Shown here piece after piece: positions 25,980-35,600 of a stretch of DNA of 64,000 nucleotides. Origin of the DNA: Chryseobacterium vrystaatense (GTDB taxonomy: Bacteria; Bacteroidota; Bacteroidia; Flavobacteriales; Weeksellaceae); assembly GCF_000737765.1 (NCBI RefSeq), contig NZ_JPRI01000010.1, positions 328,535 to 392,534 on the forward strand. Reading direction: 5' to 3'. Numbering within the stretch: position 1 is the first letter of the stretch; each line of letters starts with the position of its first letter. The translations under genes and the position numbers were made by a program. The notes under the pieces were generated by a model. That model did no database searches, was not told where the DNA came from, and saw only the letters and a list, made by a program, of their open reading frames with translations.

Positions 25980-26822
25980 TTAAAAAACTCTGTAAAGGTT
26001 AAACCCAAAAAATATCTGTCCCTTTCCCCATTTTCCTACTGCATTGGAGAGATAGCCGATATCCGAATTGATCTGGGAGTTGGAAAATAAAAGCTGGAAC
26101 ACATGTCCCCCGGTTTCTATATCCATGCCTAAAGACAAAGGATTTTTATAGAAACTGTGATTGTCAAAATTCACAAAATATTCTGCGTTGATCGAAATTC
26201 TTTTGGAAATTTTATAACGTCCTCCCAATCCTGTCAGAAACTGGTTTTTGTCTTCAATGGCAGGATCATAAAGATTTTTATGAATGAATGAAGGCGTGAA
26301 CTGTAATGAAAACTTATCATTGAATCTTCTTGAAATCAAAGCCTGGGTAAGGTAAGAAAGTCTGTCACCGAATTTGAGATAAGGATAATTGTCTTTATCC
26401 AGATCTGTATTCAAAGCCATCACATTATAGCCTACGATATCGACAGGACTGGTTTCGGTCTGCTTTATAAGTTTATACTTGACGGCGCCTTCGAATGTTT
26501 TCAGATTGGTTTCTCTGGAAAGGCTGACTGAAATTCCGTCAGTAACTCCGTAGATCACCCCCAGCTTGGTGGATGCATCATCAAGACCGAAAAAGTTTTT
26601 GAATCCGGTGCTGATATCCCCGAAACGATGGGCTACAACGATATACCATTCCTTTTTTGCAGAAAGTTTTGTGGACTGTCCTGTGACAATCTGCAGGGCT
26701 TTAAATGCAGGTTGTGATACTTCCGGATTAGTTTTGAGTGTGTCAATATCTTTCAACAGATCCTCCTGCGCTGAGGCAAGACCTGAGGCCAATACCGACA
26801 AAAATAAGAGAGTTTTTGTCAT
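25980..26822 (-). CDS. DUF5777-like beta-barrel envelope protein
   Basis: A 280-residue protein with a signal peptide (MTKTLLFLSVLASGLASAQ). The remainder alternates polar and aromatic residues in short strands, ending 'KGQIFFGFNLYRVF' with a terminal Phe, as outer-membrane barrels do. 'VAHRFGDISTGFKNFFGLDD' is the conserved front of the DUF5777 family as I recall it. It is the first gene of the redox operon, preceded by a -7 box at 26851-26858 and a CRP-like palindrome. Confidence 0.7.
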   Translation of the reverse strand: MTKTLLFLSVLASGLASAQEDLLKDIDTLKTNPEVSQPAFKALQIVTGQSTKLSAKKEWYIVVAHRFGDISTGFKNFFGLDDASTKLGVIYGVTDGISVSLSRETNLKTFEGAVKYKLIKQTETSPVDIVGYNVMALNTDLDKDNYPYLKFGDRLSYLTQALISRRFNDKFSLQFTPSFIHKNLYDPAIEDKNQFLTGLGGRYKISKRISINAEYFVNFDNHSFYKNPLSLGMDIETGGHVFQLLFSNSQINSDIGYLSNAVGKWGKGQIFFGFNLYRVF

Positions 26823-26850
26823 ATACAATTTGAATTAAATTATGATATGA

Positions 26851-26858
26851 CAAACTTA
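26851..26858 (-). promoter_or_regulatory. -7 box of the envelope redox operon
   Basis: TAAGTTTG on the minus strand, 28 bp upstream of the ATG at 26822. The expected transcription start is about 26845. Confidence 0.5.
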
Positions 26859-26880
26859 TTGAGTTATAAAGTCAAAAATG

Positions 26881-26896
26881 TGTGATAAAAGTCACC
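26881..26896. promoter_or_regulatory. CRP-like binding site
   Basis: TGTGA-TAAAAG-TCACC differs by one base from the CRP consensus TGTGA-N6-TCACA. It is centred about 43 bp upstream of the predicted operon start, the activating position for CRP-type proteins. The regulator gene next door has a CRP-like recognition helix. Confidence 0.55.
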
Positions 26897-26948
26897 GGAC
26901 AAATTGTTTTTATCAATGATAAATATAAAATGATTAAAACATGATATG

Positions 26949-27599
26949 TTACACTGATCTAACATTTTCATTTACAGGAATTTTGATCCCTTCTTTGGTC
27001 TGAACAATTTCCCCTTCATTTTCAATTTTTTTCAAAACTCTGCTGACTACTTCTCTTGAAGTTCCCAAATTATTGGCTATTTCCCTATGAGTAATTTTGA
27101 GAGGATTATTTCCGGTTACCAAAATCTGCTGTTTTATATAATTCAAAACCCTTTTATCCAGTCTGTGAAATACAGCGTCATTCACCATGTTCATAACGTC
27201 AGAGAAGCGTTTATCATATTCATGGTAGAATACTCTGTTGATCTCCGGAAAGCGAATCAGCCATTCATGGATGACAGGGATTGGTATTAGCATCACTTCT
27301 GACTCTTCTTCAGCAACCGCATAGACTCTGCTGGTATAATCTGTAAAGATCGACGAGAAGGTCATCAAACAGCTGTCGCTGGGCCTTATATAATAGTAAA
27401 TAAGTTCTCTCCCATCATTAAGAGTAAAAACTCTTATAGAGCCTTTAAGCAGAAAAGGGACATACTTATTTTTTTGTCCTTCTCTGATAATTTCGGTTTT
27501 TGCCTTTATATATGTTATAACGGCATTTGCATGAAGTTCGTTTAAAAAATTTTCACCTAAAAACCCAAATTTATTTAGAATAAATTTATCATTAACCAT
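26949..27599 (-). CDS. Crp/Fnr family transcriptional regulator
   Basis: A 216-residue regulator. It has an N-terminal cyclic-nucleotide-binding-like beta roll (residues ~20-130), a long dimer helix, and a C-terminal winged HTH with recognition helix TSREVVSRVLKK (residues 180-191). Arg182, Glu183 and Arg187 align with the CRP residues that read TGTGA. There is only one Cys (in 'SDSCLM'), so an FNR-type iron-sulfur cluster is not possible. The inducer is unknown. It is upstream of, and on the same strand as, the redox operon. Confidence 0.9.
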   Translation of the reverse strand: MVNDKFILNKFGFLGENFLNELHANAVITYIKAKTEIIREGQKNKYVPFLLKGSIRVFTLNDGRELIYYYIRPSDSCLMTFSSIFTDYTSRVYAVAEEESEVMLIPIPVIHEWLIRFPEINRVFYHEYDKRFSDVMNMVNDAVFHRLDKRVLNYIKQQILVTGNNPLKITHREIANNLGTSREVVSRVLKKIENEGEIVQTKEGIKIPVNENVRSV

Positions 27600-27941
27600 A
27601 TCTGCTTATCATTTTCAAACAAATATATAAAATTGAAGGATTTGCATACCATAAAAACAACATTAAGTGATTATCCTTATTTAAAATTTAACAATCTATT
27701 AATTTGTCAGTATTTTTTCAATCAAAATGGTTTTAAATGTTTAAAATATTAAATAAAGAATCTTAATGTCTGTGAGAATTTAATTGTAGTAAAAACATAT
27801 TCGCAGTTTTTTCACCTTATATGTTTGTATGATTGGGCTGTAAAATTCTGTGATCCGTTGACTTTAAATTTATATAGCATTGATGTCATAAAAAAATGCC
27901 CCGGTAAAACCGGGGCATTCTTATGTATTGTAAGAAAAATC
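27600..27941. other. Intergenic region, no gene
   Basis: AT-rich DNA between DUF3467 and the Crp/Fnr gene. The only structure seen is the terminator at its right end. Confidence 0.5.
27888..27919 (-). terminator. Terminator of the rpoB-rpoC-DUF3467 operon
   Basis: A perfect 10-bp stem AATGCCCCGG / CCGGGGCATT with a TAAAA loop. On the minus strand it is followed by a T7 run. Confidence 0.85.
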
Positions 27942-28247
27942 TTATGCTTGTACGTTGTTACCTCCTAATACGAAAGGCTCAACTTCTTTGATTTCTCCAA
28001 ATTGCTGCTCATAGTTAGCAATGTTTTGTTGAAGAGCAGATAATACTCTTTTAGCGTGAAGTGGAGCAAGAATGATTCTTGATCTTACTTTAGCCTGCTG
28101 TACCCCCGGCATTAACTGGATGAAATCTACTACGAACTCAGATGGAGAGTGGTTTACCAATGCTAAGTTAGCATAAACTCCAGCAGCTACCATTTCGTTC
28201 AATTCGATGTTGATGTTTCCGTCTTGTGGATTTTGATTGTTGTCCAT
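27942..28247 (-). CDS. DUF3467 domain protein
   Basis: A 101-residue soluble protein starting MDNNQNPQDGNINIELNEM. 'GVYANLALVNHSPSEFVVDFIQLMPG ... RSRIILAPLHAKRVLSALQQNI' is the DUF3467 signature. It regularly sits directly behind rpoC in Bacteroidota. Function is unknown; the position suggests a link to transcription. An inverted repeat (GAAATTTGAG / CTCAAATTTC, 28274-28322) lies between rpoC and this gene. Confidence 0.88.
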   Translation of the reverse strand: MDNNQNPQDGNINIELNEMVAAGVYANLALVNHSPSEFVVDFIQLMPGVQQAKVRSRIILAPLHAKRVLSALQQNIANYEQQFGEIKEVEPFVLGGNNVQA

Positions 28248-28273
28248 TGTTATAAAATATGTTTTTAAAATTC

Positions 28274-28322
28274 GAAATTTGAGATTGTGAAAATATAAAA
28301 ATAAATCCAAACCTCAAATTTC
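28274..28322. repeat. Inverted repeat between rpoC and DUF3467
   Basis: Perfect 10-bp arms GAAATTTGAG and CTCAAATTTC with a 29-nt loop. There is no T run, so an mRNA-processing or stability hairpin is more likely than a terminator. Confidence 0.45.
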
Positions 28323-28334
28323 AAATCATTAATT

Positions 28335-31300
28335 TTAGTTAAGGTCTTCGAATTCTTTCTTAGAACCTACAATTACATTCTGATATTCTTTAAGACCTGT
28401 ACCTGCAGGAATTCTGTGTCCTACAATTACATTTTCTTTAAGACCACTTAAGAAGTCAACTTTACCAGCTACTGCTGCTTCGTTAAGAACTTTAGTAGTT
28501 TCCTGGAACGATGCTGCAGACATGAATGACTTAGTCTGAAGAGCCGCTCTTGTAATCCCCTGTAGTACAGGCGTTGCTGTAGCAGGAAGTGCTTCTCTTA
28601 CTTCAACCAAGGCTTGATCTTCACGCTTCAGTTTAGAGTTTTCGTCTCTTAATTCTCTTGCTGTAATCATCTGACCTGGTTTGAATTCTTTAGAATCACC
28701 AGCTTCCACAACTACTTTAAGACCGAATACTCTGTTGTTTTCTTCCAGGAAGTCAAACTTATGCTCAAGAGCTCCTTCAAGGAACTGAGTATCACCTCCA
28801 TCTACGATTGATACTTTGGTCATCATCTGTCTTACGATGATTTCGAAGTGCTTATCGTCGATTTTTACCCCCTGAAGACGGTAAACTTCCTGAATCTCAT
28901 TTACAAGATATTCCTGAACCGCCGTTGGACCTTTGATTCTTAAGATATCATCCGGTGTAATAGAACCGTCAGAAAGTGGTGCTCCTGCTCTTACGAAGTC
29001 ATTCTCCTGAACAAGGATCTGGTTGGAAAGTTTTACAAGGTAAATCTTTCTTTCACCAGTTTTAGCTTCTACGATCAATTCACGGTTACCTCTCTTAATT
29101 TTTCCGTAAGAAACTACCCCGTCGATTTCAGTAACAACCGCTGGGTTTGAAGGGTTTCTTGCTTCGAATAGTTCGGTAACTCTCGGAAGACCTCCGGTGA
29201 TATCCCCTGCTTTTGCAGATTTTCTTGGGATCTTGATCAAGACTTTACCAGCCTTAATTTTTTCACCATCGTTTACCATTAAGTGGGCTCCTACCGGTAA
29301 GTTGTATGCTTTCTGCTCAACTCCTTTAGAATCTACCACCTTCAGAGTAGGTACGGCTTTCTTATTTCTAGATTCAGAGATTACTTTCTCTTCAAATCCT
29401 GTCTGTTCGTCAATTTCAAGCTGGAATGAGATACCCTGGATAATGTCTTCATATTCAACCTTACCTGCAGTTTCTGCAATGATTACCGCGTTATACGGAT
29501 CCCACTTACAGATCACATCTCCTTTCTTCACTTTATCACCAGGCTTCACTGCTAATTCAGAACCGTAAGGTACGTTAGCAATCATCAATGGTGTTCTGGT
29601 TTCGTTATCCGCTACCAATCTGAATTCTGTTGAACGTGAAACAACTACCTCAGCAGTTTTACCGTTTTCATCTTCAGAAGTAATTGTTCTTACTTCGTCC
29701 ATTTCAACGATACCGTCTCTTCTTGCAACGATAGATGGGTTTTCTGATACGTTACCTGCAGTACCCCCTTGGTGGAAGGTTCTCAACGTAAGCTGAGTAC
29801 CTGGTTCCCCAATTGACTGTGCACCAATAACTCCTACTGCTTCACCCATGTGGATCATCTTACCAGTTGCCAGGTTTCTACCGTAACACTTCGCACAGAT
29901 TCCTTTCTTGGTTTCACAAGTAAGTGGAGAACGAACTTCTACAGATTCTAAACCTGCTCCTTCGATTCTCTTAGCTAATACTTCATTAATTACCTGATCT
30001 GCTTCAGCGATTAATTCATCTGATTCCGGATCATAGATGTTATGAAGAGAAACTCTACCTAAGATTCTTTCAGAGATTTTTTCAACAATCTCGTCATTTT
30101 TCTTAAGTGCAGTTACTTCAGTACCTCTTAAAGTACCACAGTCGTCTTCAGTAACGATAACGTCCTGAGCAACGTCTACCAATCTTCTGGTAAGGTAACC
30201 AGCATCGGCAGTTTTAAGTGCGGTATCCGCAAGACCCTTACGGGCACCGTGGGTAGAGATAAAGTACTCCAGGATCGAAAGACCTTCCTTAAAGTTTGCA
30301 AGGATCGGGTTTTCGATGATCTCCGCACCGGTAGAACCAGCTTTCTGCGGTTTTGCCATCAAACCTCTCATCCCTGATAACTGACGGATCTGTTCTTTAG
30401 AACCCCTCGCTCCAGAGTCAAGCATCATATATACAGAGTTGAATCCACCTTGGTCAGATTTCATTCTGCTCATAATCATTTCAGTTAATCCTGCGTTGGT
30501 ATTTGTCCAAACGTCGATTACCTGGTTATAACGTTCTGTATCTGTAATTAGACCCATGTTATAGTTGGCTCTAATCTCATCAACAGTTTCAATTGATGTA
30601 GCGATCATCTTTTTCTTCTCAACAGGAACTACAATATCCCCAAGTGAGAATGAAAGACCTCCTTTGAATGCGTTTGAATACCCTAAGTCCTTCATTGCAT
30701 CAAGGAACTTCACTGTTGTAGGGAAATCAGTATCCGCTAAAACTCTACCAATAATGTTTCTCAGTGATTTCTTCGTCAATAGTTCATTAACGTATCCTGA
30801 CTGTTTTGGTACAATTTGGTTGAATAGGATTCTACCTAAAGAAGTTTCGATAAGTCTTGTTACCAATTCTCCGTCTTCTTTAACCGGCAGTCTACATCTT
30901 ACTTTAGCATTTAAAGATACTCTTCCTTCAGCGTAAGCGATTTCCGCTTCTTCCGGAGAATAGAATGCAAGGCCTTCACCTTTCACTTTCATATCTTCTG
31001 TAGAGCTCAGTTCTTTAGTCATGAAATACAGACCAAGTACCATGTCCTGAGAAGGTACAGTAATAGGAGAACCGTTTGCAGGGTTCAAGATGTTCTGAGA
31101 ACCAAGCATCAATAACTGAGCTTCAAGGATTGCCTCAGGGCCTAACGGCAAGTGTACTGCCATCTGGTCACCATCGAAATCGGCGTTGAATGCTGTTGTT
31201 ACCAACGGGTGAAGCTGGATTGCTTTACCTTCGATCATCTTAGGCTGGAATGCCTGAATACCCAGTCTGTGAAGGGTAGGTGCTCTGTTCAGTAGAACAG

Positions 31301-32600
31301 GGTGACCTTTCATCACGTTTTCAAGGATATCATATACTACAGGCTCTTTTCTGTCGATGATTCTCTTTGCAGATTTCACAGTTTTTACAATACCTCTTTC
31401 GATCAGTTTTCTGATGATGAACGGTTTGTAAAGTTCTGCTGCCATATCTTTAGGAATACCACATTCGTGAAGCTGTAAGTTTGGACCTACAACAATTACG
31501 GAACGTGCAGAGTAGTCTACCCTTTTCCCTAGTAAGTTCTGACGGAAACGACCTTGCTTACCTTTCAATGAATCTGAAAGTGATTTCAATGGTCTGTTTG
31601 ATTCAGATTTTACAGCAGAAGATTTTCTTGTATTATCGAATAATGAATCTACTGATTCCTGAAGCATACGCTTCTCATTTCTCAAGATTACTTCCGGAGC
31701 TTTGATCTCCAATAGTCTTTTCAGACGGTTGTTTCTGATAATAACTCTTCTGTAAAGGTCATTTAAGTCAGAAGTTGCGAAACGTCCTCCATCCAATGGA
31801 ACCAATGGTCTTAGTTCTGGTGGTATAACAGGAAGTACACGCATAATCATCCACTCCGGTCTGTTGATCATTCTTGTATTGGCACCTCTTAATGCTTCTA
31901 CAACGTTCAATCTTTTCAGAGCTTCAGTTCTTCTTTGCTTAGAACCTTCATTGTGAGCTTTGTGTCTTAAGTCGAAAGACAATGCATCAAGGTTGATTCT
32001 TTTTAACAGATCTTCAACAGCTTCAGCACCCATTCTGGCGATGAATTTGTTTGGATCAGAATCATCAAGATACTGGTTTTCCACAGGAAGAGTTTCCATG
32101 ATGTCAAGGTACTCTTCTTCTGTTAAGAATTCCATGTTATCGAAATCCGAACCGTCTAATTTTTTAGCAATACCCTGCTGAATCACTACATATCTTTCGT
32201 AGTAGATGATCATGTCTAATTTCTTAGAGGGAATTCCTAAAAGGTAACCGATTTTGTTTGGTAAAGAACGGAAATACCAGATGTGAGCGATAGGAACAAC
32301 AAGATTGATGTGTCCGATTCTCTCTCTTCTTACTTTTTTCTCAGTAACTTCTACTCCACAACGGTCACAAACGATCCCTTTGTAACGAATTCTCTTGTAT
32401 TTACCACAAGCACATTCGTAATCCTTTACCGGACCAAAGATTTTTTCACAGAACAACCCGTCTCTTTCAGGTTTGTGCGTTCTGTAGTTAATAGTTTCCG
32501 GTTTTAAAACTTCCCCTCTTGATTCCTGAAGAATCGATTCCGGTGAAGCTAAACCGATGGTTATTTTATTAAATCTACTTGATTTATTTTTATTTGACAT
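28335..32600 (-). CDS. rpoC: DNA-directed RNA polymerase subunit beta'
   Basis: A 1421-residue subunit of normal length for Bacteroidota. It has an N-terminal zinc finger (CACGKYKRIRYKGIVCDRCG, near residues 63-85), the active-site magnesium loop NADFDGDQM (~residue 470), the trigger loop/bridge helix region, and a second zinc site (CETKKGICAKCYG). It is transcribed with rpoB, 82 bp upstream, and with DUF3467 downstream. Confidence 0.99.
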   Translation of the reverse strand: MSNKNKSSRFNKITIGLASPESILQESRGEVLKPETINYRTHKPERDGLFCEKIFGPVKDYECACGKYKRIRYKGIVCDRCGVEVTEKKVRRERIGHINLVVPIAHIWYFRSLPNKIGYLLGIPSKKLDMIIYYERYVVIQQGIAKKLDGSDFDNMEFLTEEEYLDIMETLPVENQYLDDSDPNKFIARMGAEAVEDLLKRINLDALSFDLRHKAHNEGSKQRRTEALKRLNVVEALRGANTRMINRPEWMIMRVLPVIPPELRPLVPLDGGRFATSDLNDLYRRVIIRNNRLKRLLEIKAPEVILRNEKRMLQESVDSLFDNTRKSSAVKSESNRPLKSLSDSLKGKQGRFRQNLLGKRVDYSARSVIVVGPNLQLHECGIPKDMAAELYKPFIIRKLIERGIVKTVKSAKRIIDRKEPVVYDILENVMKGHPVLLNRAPTLHRLGIQAFQPKMIEGKAIQLHPLVTTAFNADFDGDQMAVHLPLGPEAILEAQLLMLGSQNILNPANGSPITVPSQDMVLGLYFMTKELSSTEDMKVKGEGLAFYSPEEAEIAYAEGRVSLNAKVRCRLPVKEDGELVTRLIETSLGRILFNQIVPKQSGYVNELLTKKSLRNIIGRVLADTDFPTTVKFLDAMKDLGYSNAFKGGLSFSLGDIVVPVEKKKMIATSIETVDEIRANYNMGLITDTERYNQVIDVWTNTNAGLTEMIMSRMKSDQGGFNSVYMMLDSGARGSKEQIRQLSGMRGLMAKPQKAGSTGAEIIENPILANFKEGLSILEYFISTHGARKGLADTALKTADAGYLTRRLVDVAQDVIVTEDDCGTLRGTEVTALKKNDEIVEKISERILGRVSLHNIYDPESDELIAEADQVINEVLAKRIEGAGLESVEVRSPLTCETKKGICAKCYGRNLATGKMIHMGEAVGVIGAQSIGEPGTQLTLRTFHQGGTAGNVSENPSIVARRDGIVEMDEVRTITSEDENGKTAEVVVSRSTEFRLVADNETRTPLMIANVPYGSELAVKPGDKVKKGDVICKWDPYNAVIIAETAGKVEYEDIIQGISFQLEIDEQTGFEEKVISESRNKKAVPTLKVVDSKGVEQKAYNLPVGAHLMVNDGEKIKAGKVLIKIPRKSAKAGDITGGLPRVTELFEARNPSNPAVVTEIDGVVSYGKIKRGNRELIVEAKTGERKIYLVKLSNQILVQENDFVRAGAPLSDGSITPDDILRIKGPTAVQEYLVNEIQEVYRLQGVKIDDKHFEIIVRQMMTKVSIVDGGDTQFLEGALEHKFDFLEENNRVFGLKVVVEAGDSKEFKPGQMITARELRDENSKLKREDQALVEVREALPATATPVLQGITRAALQTKSFMSAASFQETTKVLNEAAVAGKVDFLSGLKENVIVGHRIPAGTGLKEYQNVIVGSKKEFEDLN

Positions 32601-32682
32601 TTTTTAGATTTTAGATTTTGGATTATAAATTTTGGATTATAAATTCTGAATTGATTCAAAATTCAACACTCAAAATTTAAAA
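32601..32682. repeat. AT-rich short repeats between rpoB and rpoC
   Basis: Two copies of TTTTGGATTATAAA lie side by side (about 32617-32644), followed by AAATTTTG/CAAAATTT inverted elements. This looks like a small intergenic stem-loop cassette. Confidence 0.4.
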
Positions 32683-35600
32683 TTATTCCTCAAGTCTTAC
32701 ATCAAGTCCAAGTCCTTGTAACTCATGAAGTAATACATTGAATGATTCAGGAATACCTGGTTCAGGCATTGATTCACCTTTTGCAATTGCTTCATAAGTT
32801 TTTGCTCTACCAATCACGTCATCAGACTTCACTGTCAAGATCTCTCTCAAGATGTTAGAAGCTCCGAATGCCTCAAGAGCCCAAACCTCCATCTCTCCAA
32901 ATCTCTGACCACCGAACTGAGCTTTACCTCCTAACGGCTGCTGAGTAATCAATGAGTAAGGACCGATAGAACGTGCGTGCATTTTATCATCAACCATGTG
33001 ACCCAGTTTCAGCATATAGATAATACCTACTGTAGCTGGCTGAGTAAATCTTTCTCCGGTACCACCATCATAAAGGTGAGTGTTACCGAATTTAGGAAGA
33101 CCTGCTTTCTCTGTGTACTCCGTAATCTGATCAAGAGTAGCTCCGTCAAAGATTGGTGTAGCGAACGTCATACCTAATTTTTGACCAGCCCATCCAAGAA
33201 CTGTTTCATAAATCTGTCCGATGTTCATACGAGAAGGTACCCCAAGTGGATTCAATACGATATCTACCGGTGTTCCGTCTTCAAGGAATGGCATATCTTC
33301 TTCACGAACGATTCTTGAAACGATACCTTTGTTACCGTGACGTCCTGCCATTTTATCCCCTACATTCAACTTACGTTTCTTAGCGATATATACCTTAGCC
33401 AACTTCATGATACCAGCCGGAAGTTCATCTCCGATAGAAATAGCAAATTTCTCACGGTTTTTAACTCCCTGGATATCGTTGAACTTGATTTTATAATTGT
33501 GAATTAATTGTTTAACCAATTCATTCTTATCGTTATCTACTGTCCAGTCTGCACCGCTTACGTTTACATAATCTTCAACTGAAGTCAATAATTTGTGAGT
33601 GAATTTCACACCTTTACCGATGATTTCCTCATCAAGATCGTTGGTAACTCCCTGAGAAGTTTTACCACCTACCAGTGTGTTTAATTTTTCAATTAAAGTA
33701 TTTCTTAACTCATCAAACTTAGCCTTGTAAGTGTTTTCAATTTCTTCAAGTTTAAGTTTTTCTTCAGTTCTCTTCTTTTTATCTTTAATGTTTCTTGAGA
33801 ACAATTTTTTGTTGATAACAACACCTCTTAATGAAGAGTCTGCTTTCAATGAAGCATCCTTAACATCACCAGCTTTGTCACCGAAGATTGCTCTAAGAAG
33901 TTTTTCTTCAGGAGTTGGATCAGATTCACCTTTTGGAGTGATCTTACCGATCATAATATCTCCAGGCTTCACTTCAGCACCAATTCTGATCATACCGTTC
34001 TCATCAAGATCTTTGGTAGCTTCTTCAGAAACGTTTGGAATATCAGCTGTCAATTCTTCCATACCTAATTTGGTATCACGAACTTCAAGAGAATATTCAT
34101 CTACGTGGATTGAAGTAAACCAGTCTTCACGTACAACTTTTTCGTTGATTACGATTGCATCCTCAAAGTTGTATCCTTTCCAAGGCATGAAGGCTACTAC
34201 TAAGTTTCTACCAAGAGCTAATTCTCCATTTTCAGTAGCATAACCGTCGCAAAGTACCTGACCTTTTTCCACTGTTTCCCCTACTCTTACGTTTGGTCTC
34301 AATGTAATTGTTGTACTCTGGTTGGTTTTTCTGAACTTCGTTAATTTATATGTTTTCGTAGCAGACTCGAATTGTACTAAATCTTCGTCATCACTTCTTT
34401 CATATTTAATTGTAATCTGATCAGCATCTACATACTCAACAGTACCTCTACCTTCAGCATTGATCAGGATTCTTGAATCTTTAGCAACCTGCTGTTCCAG
34501 ACCTGTACCAACGATTGGAGCTTGTGGCTTCAATAGAGGAACTGCCTGACGCATCATGTTGGATCCCATCAATGCACGGTTTGCATCATCATGTTCCAAG
34601 AATGGAATCAATGAAGCTGAAATACCTGAGATCTGGTTTGGTGCAACGTCGATAAGATTCACCTGAGAAGGCTCAACTACCGGGTAATCACCATCCAGTC
34701 TTGCAATAATTCTGTCTGTTAAGAATTCTCCGCTATCCGTCAATTCAACGTTAGCCTGAGCAATTACTTTATCTTCTTCGTCTTCTGCATTAAGATAGAT
34801 AGGATCTGCATTAAGATCGATCTTACTGTTCTCTACTTTTCTATATGGAGTTTCGATGAAACCTAAGCTATTGATTTTAGCATAGATCCCCAGAGATGAA
34901 ATCAAACCAATGTTTGGTCCTTCCGGAGTTTCAATCGGACAAATTCTTCCGTAGTGGGTATGGTGAACGTCACGAACCTCGAAACCTGCTCTTTCTCTTG
35001 ATAAACCACCAGGCCCTAGTGCAGAAAGTCTACGCTTGTGCGTGATCTCTGATAGTGGGTTGGTCTGGTCCATGAACTGAGAAAGCTGGTTGGTACCGAA
35101 GAACGAGTTAATTACTGATGTTAATGTCTTAGCATTTACAAGATCAAGTGGCGTAAATATTTCGTTATCTCTAACGTTCATTCTTTCCTTGATTGTTCTT
35201 GCAATTCTTGAAAGACCTACACCGAACTGTCCAGCTAATTGCTCTCCAACAGTTTTAATTCTTCTGTTAGATAAGTGGTCAATATCATCAACCTCTGCTT
35301 TAGAGTTTACCAATTCGATCAGGTGTCTTACGATCGCAATGATATCTTCTTTTGTAAGAACCTCAGTCGTTGTAGGAATATTAAGACCTAACTTTTTGTT
35401 TAGTCTGTAACGTCCTACTTCACCAAGTGAATATCTCTGCTCAGAGAAGAATAATTTTTCAATGATTCCTCTTGCTGTTTCCTCATCGGGTGGATCTGCG
35501 TTTCTTAACTGACGGTAGATATACTCTACTGCTTCTTTTTCAGAGTTCGTAGGGTCTTTCTGTAATGTATTCTGAATGATAGAGAATTCATTGCTGTTTT

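Noticed and set aside
28274..28322. Terminator between rpoC and DUF3467
   Set aside because: The hairpin is AT-rich with a long loop and no T run; the real terminator lies after DUF3467.
34980..35120. Rifampicin-resistance-type change in rpoB
   Set aside because: The pocket region keeps the usual susceptible residues; nothing unusual seen.
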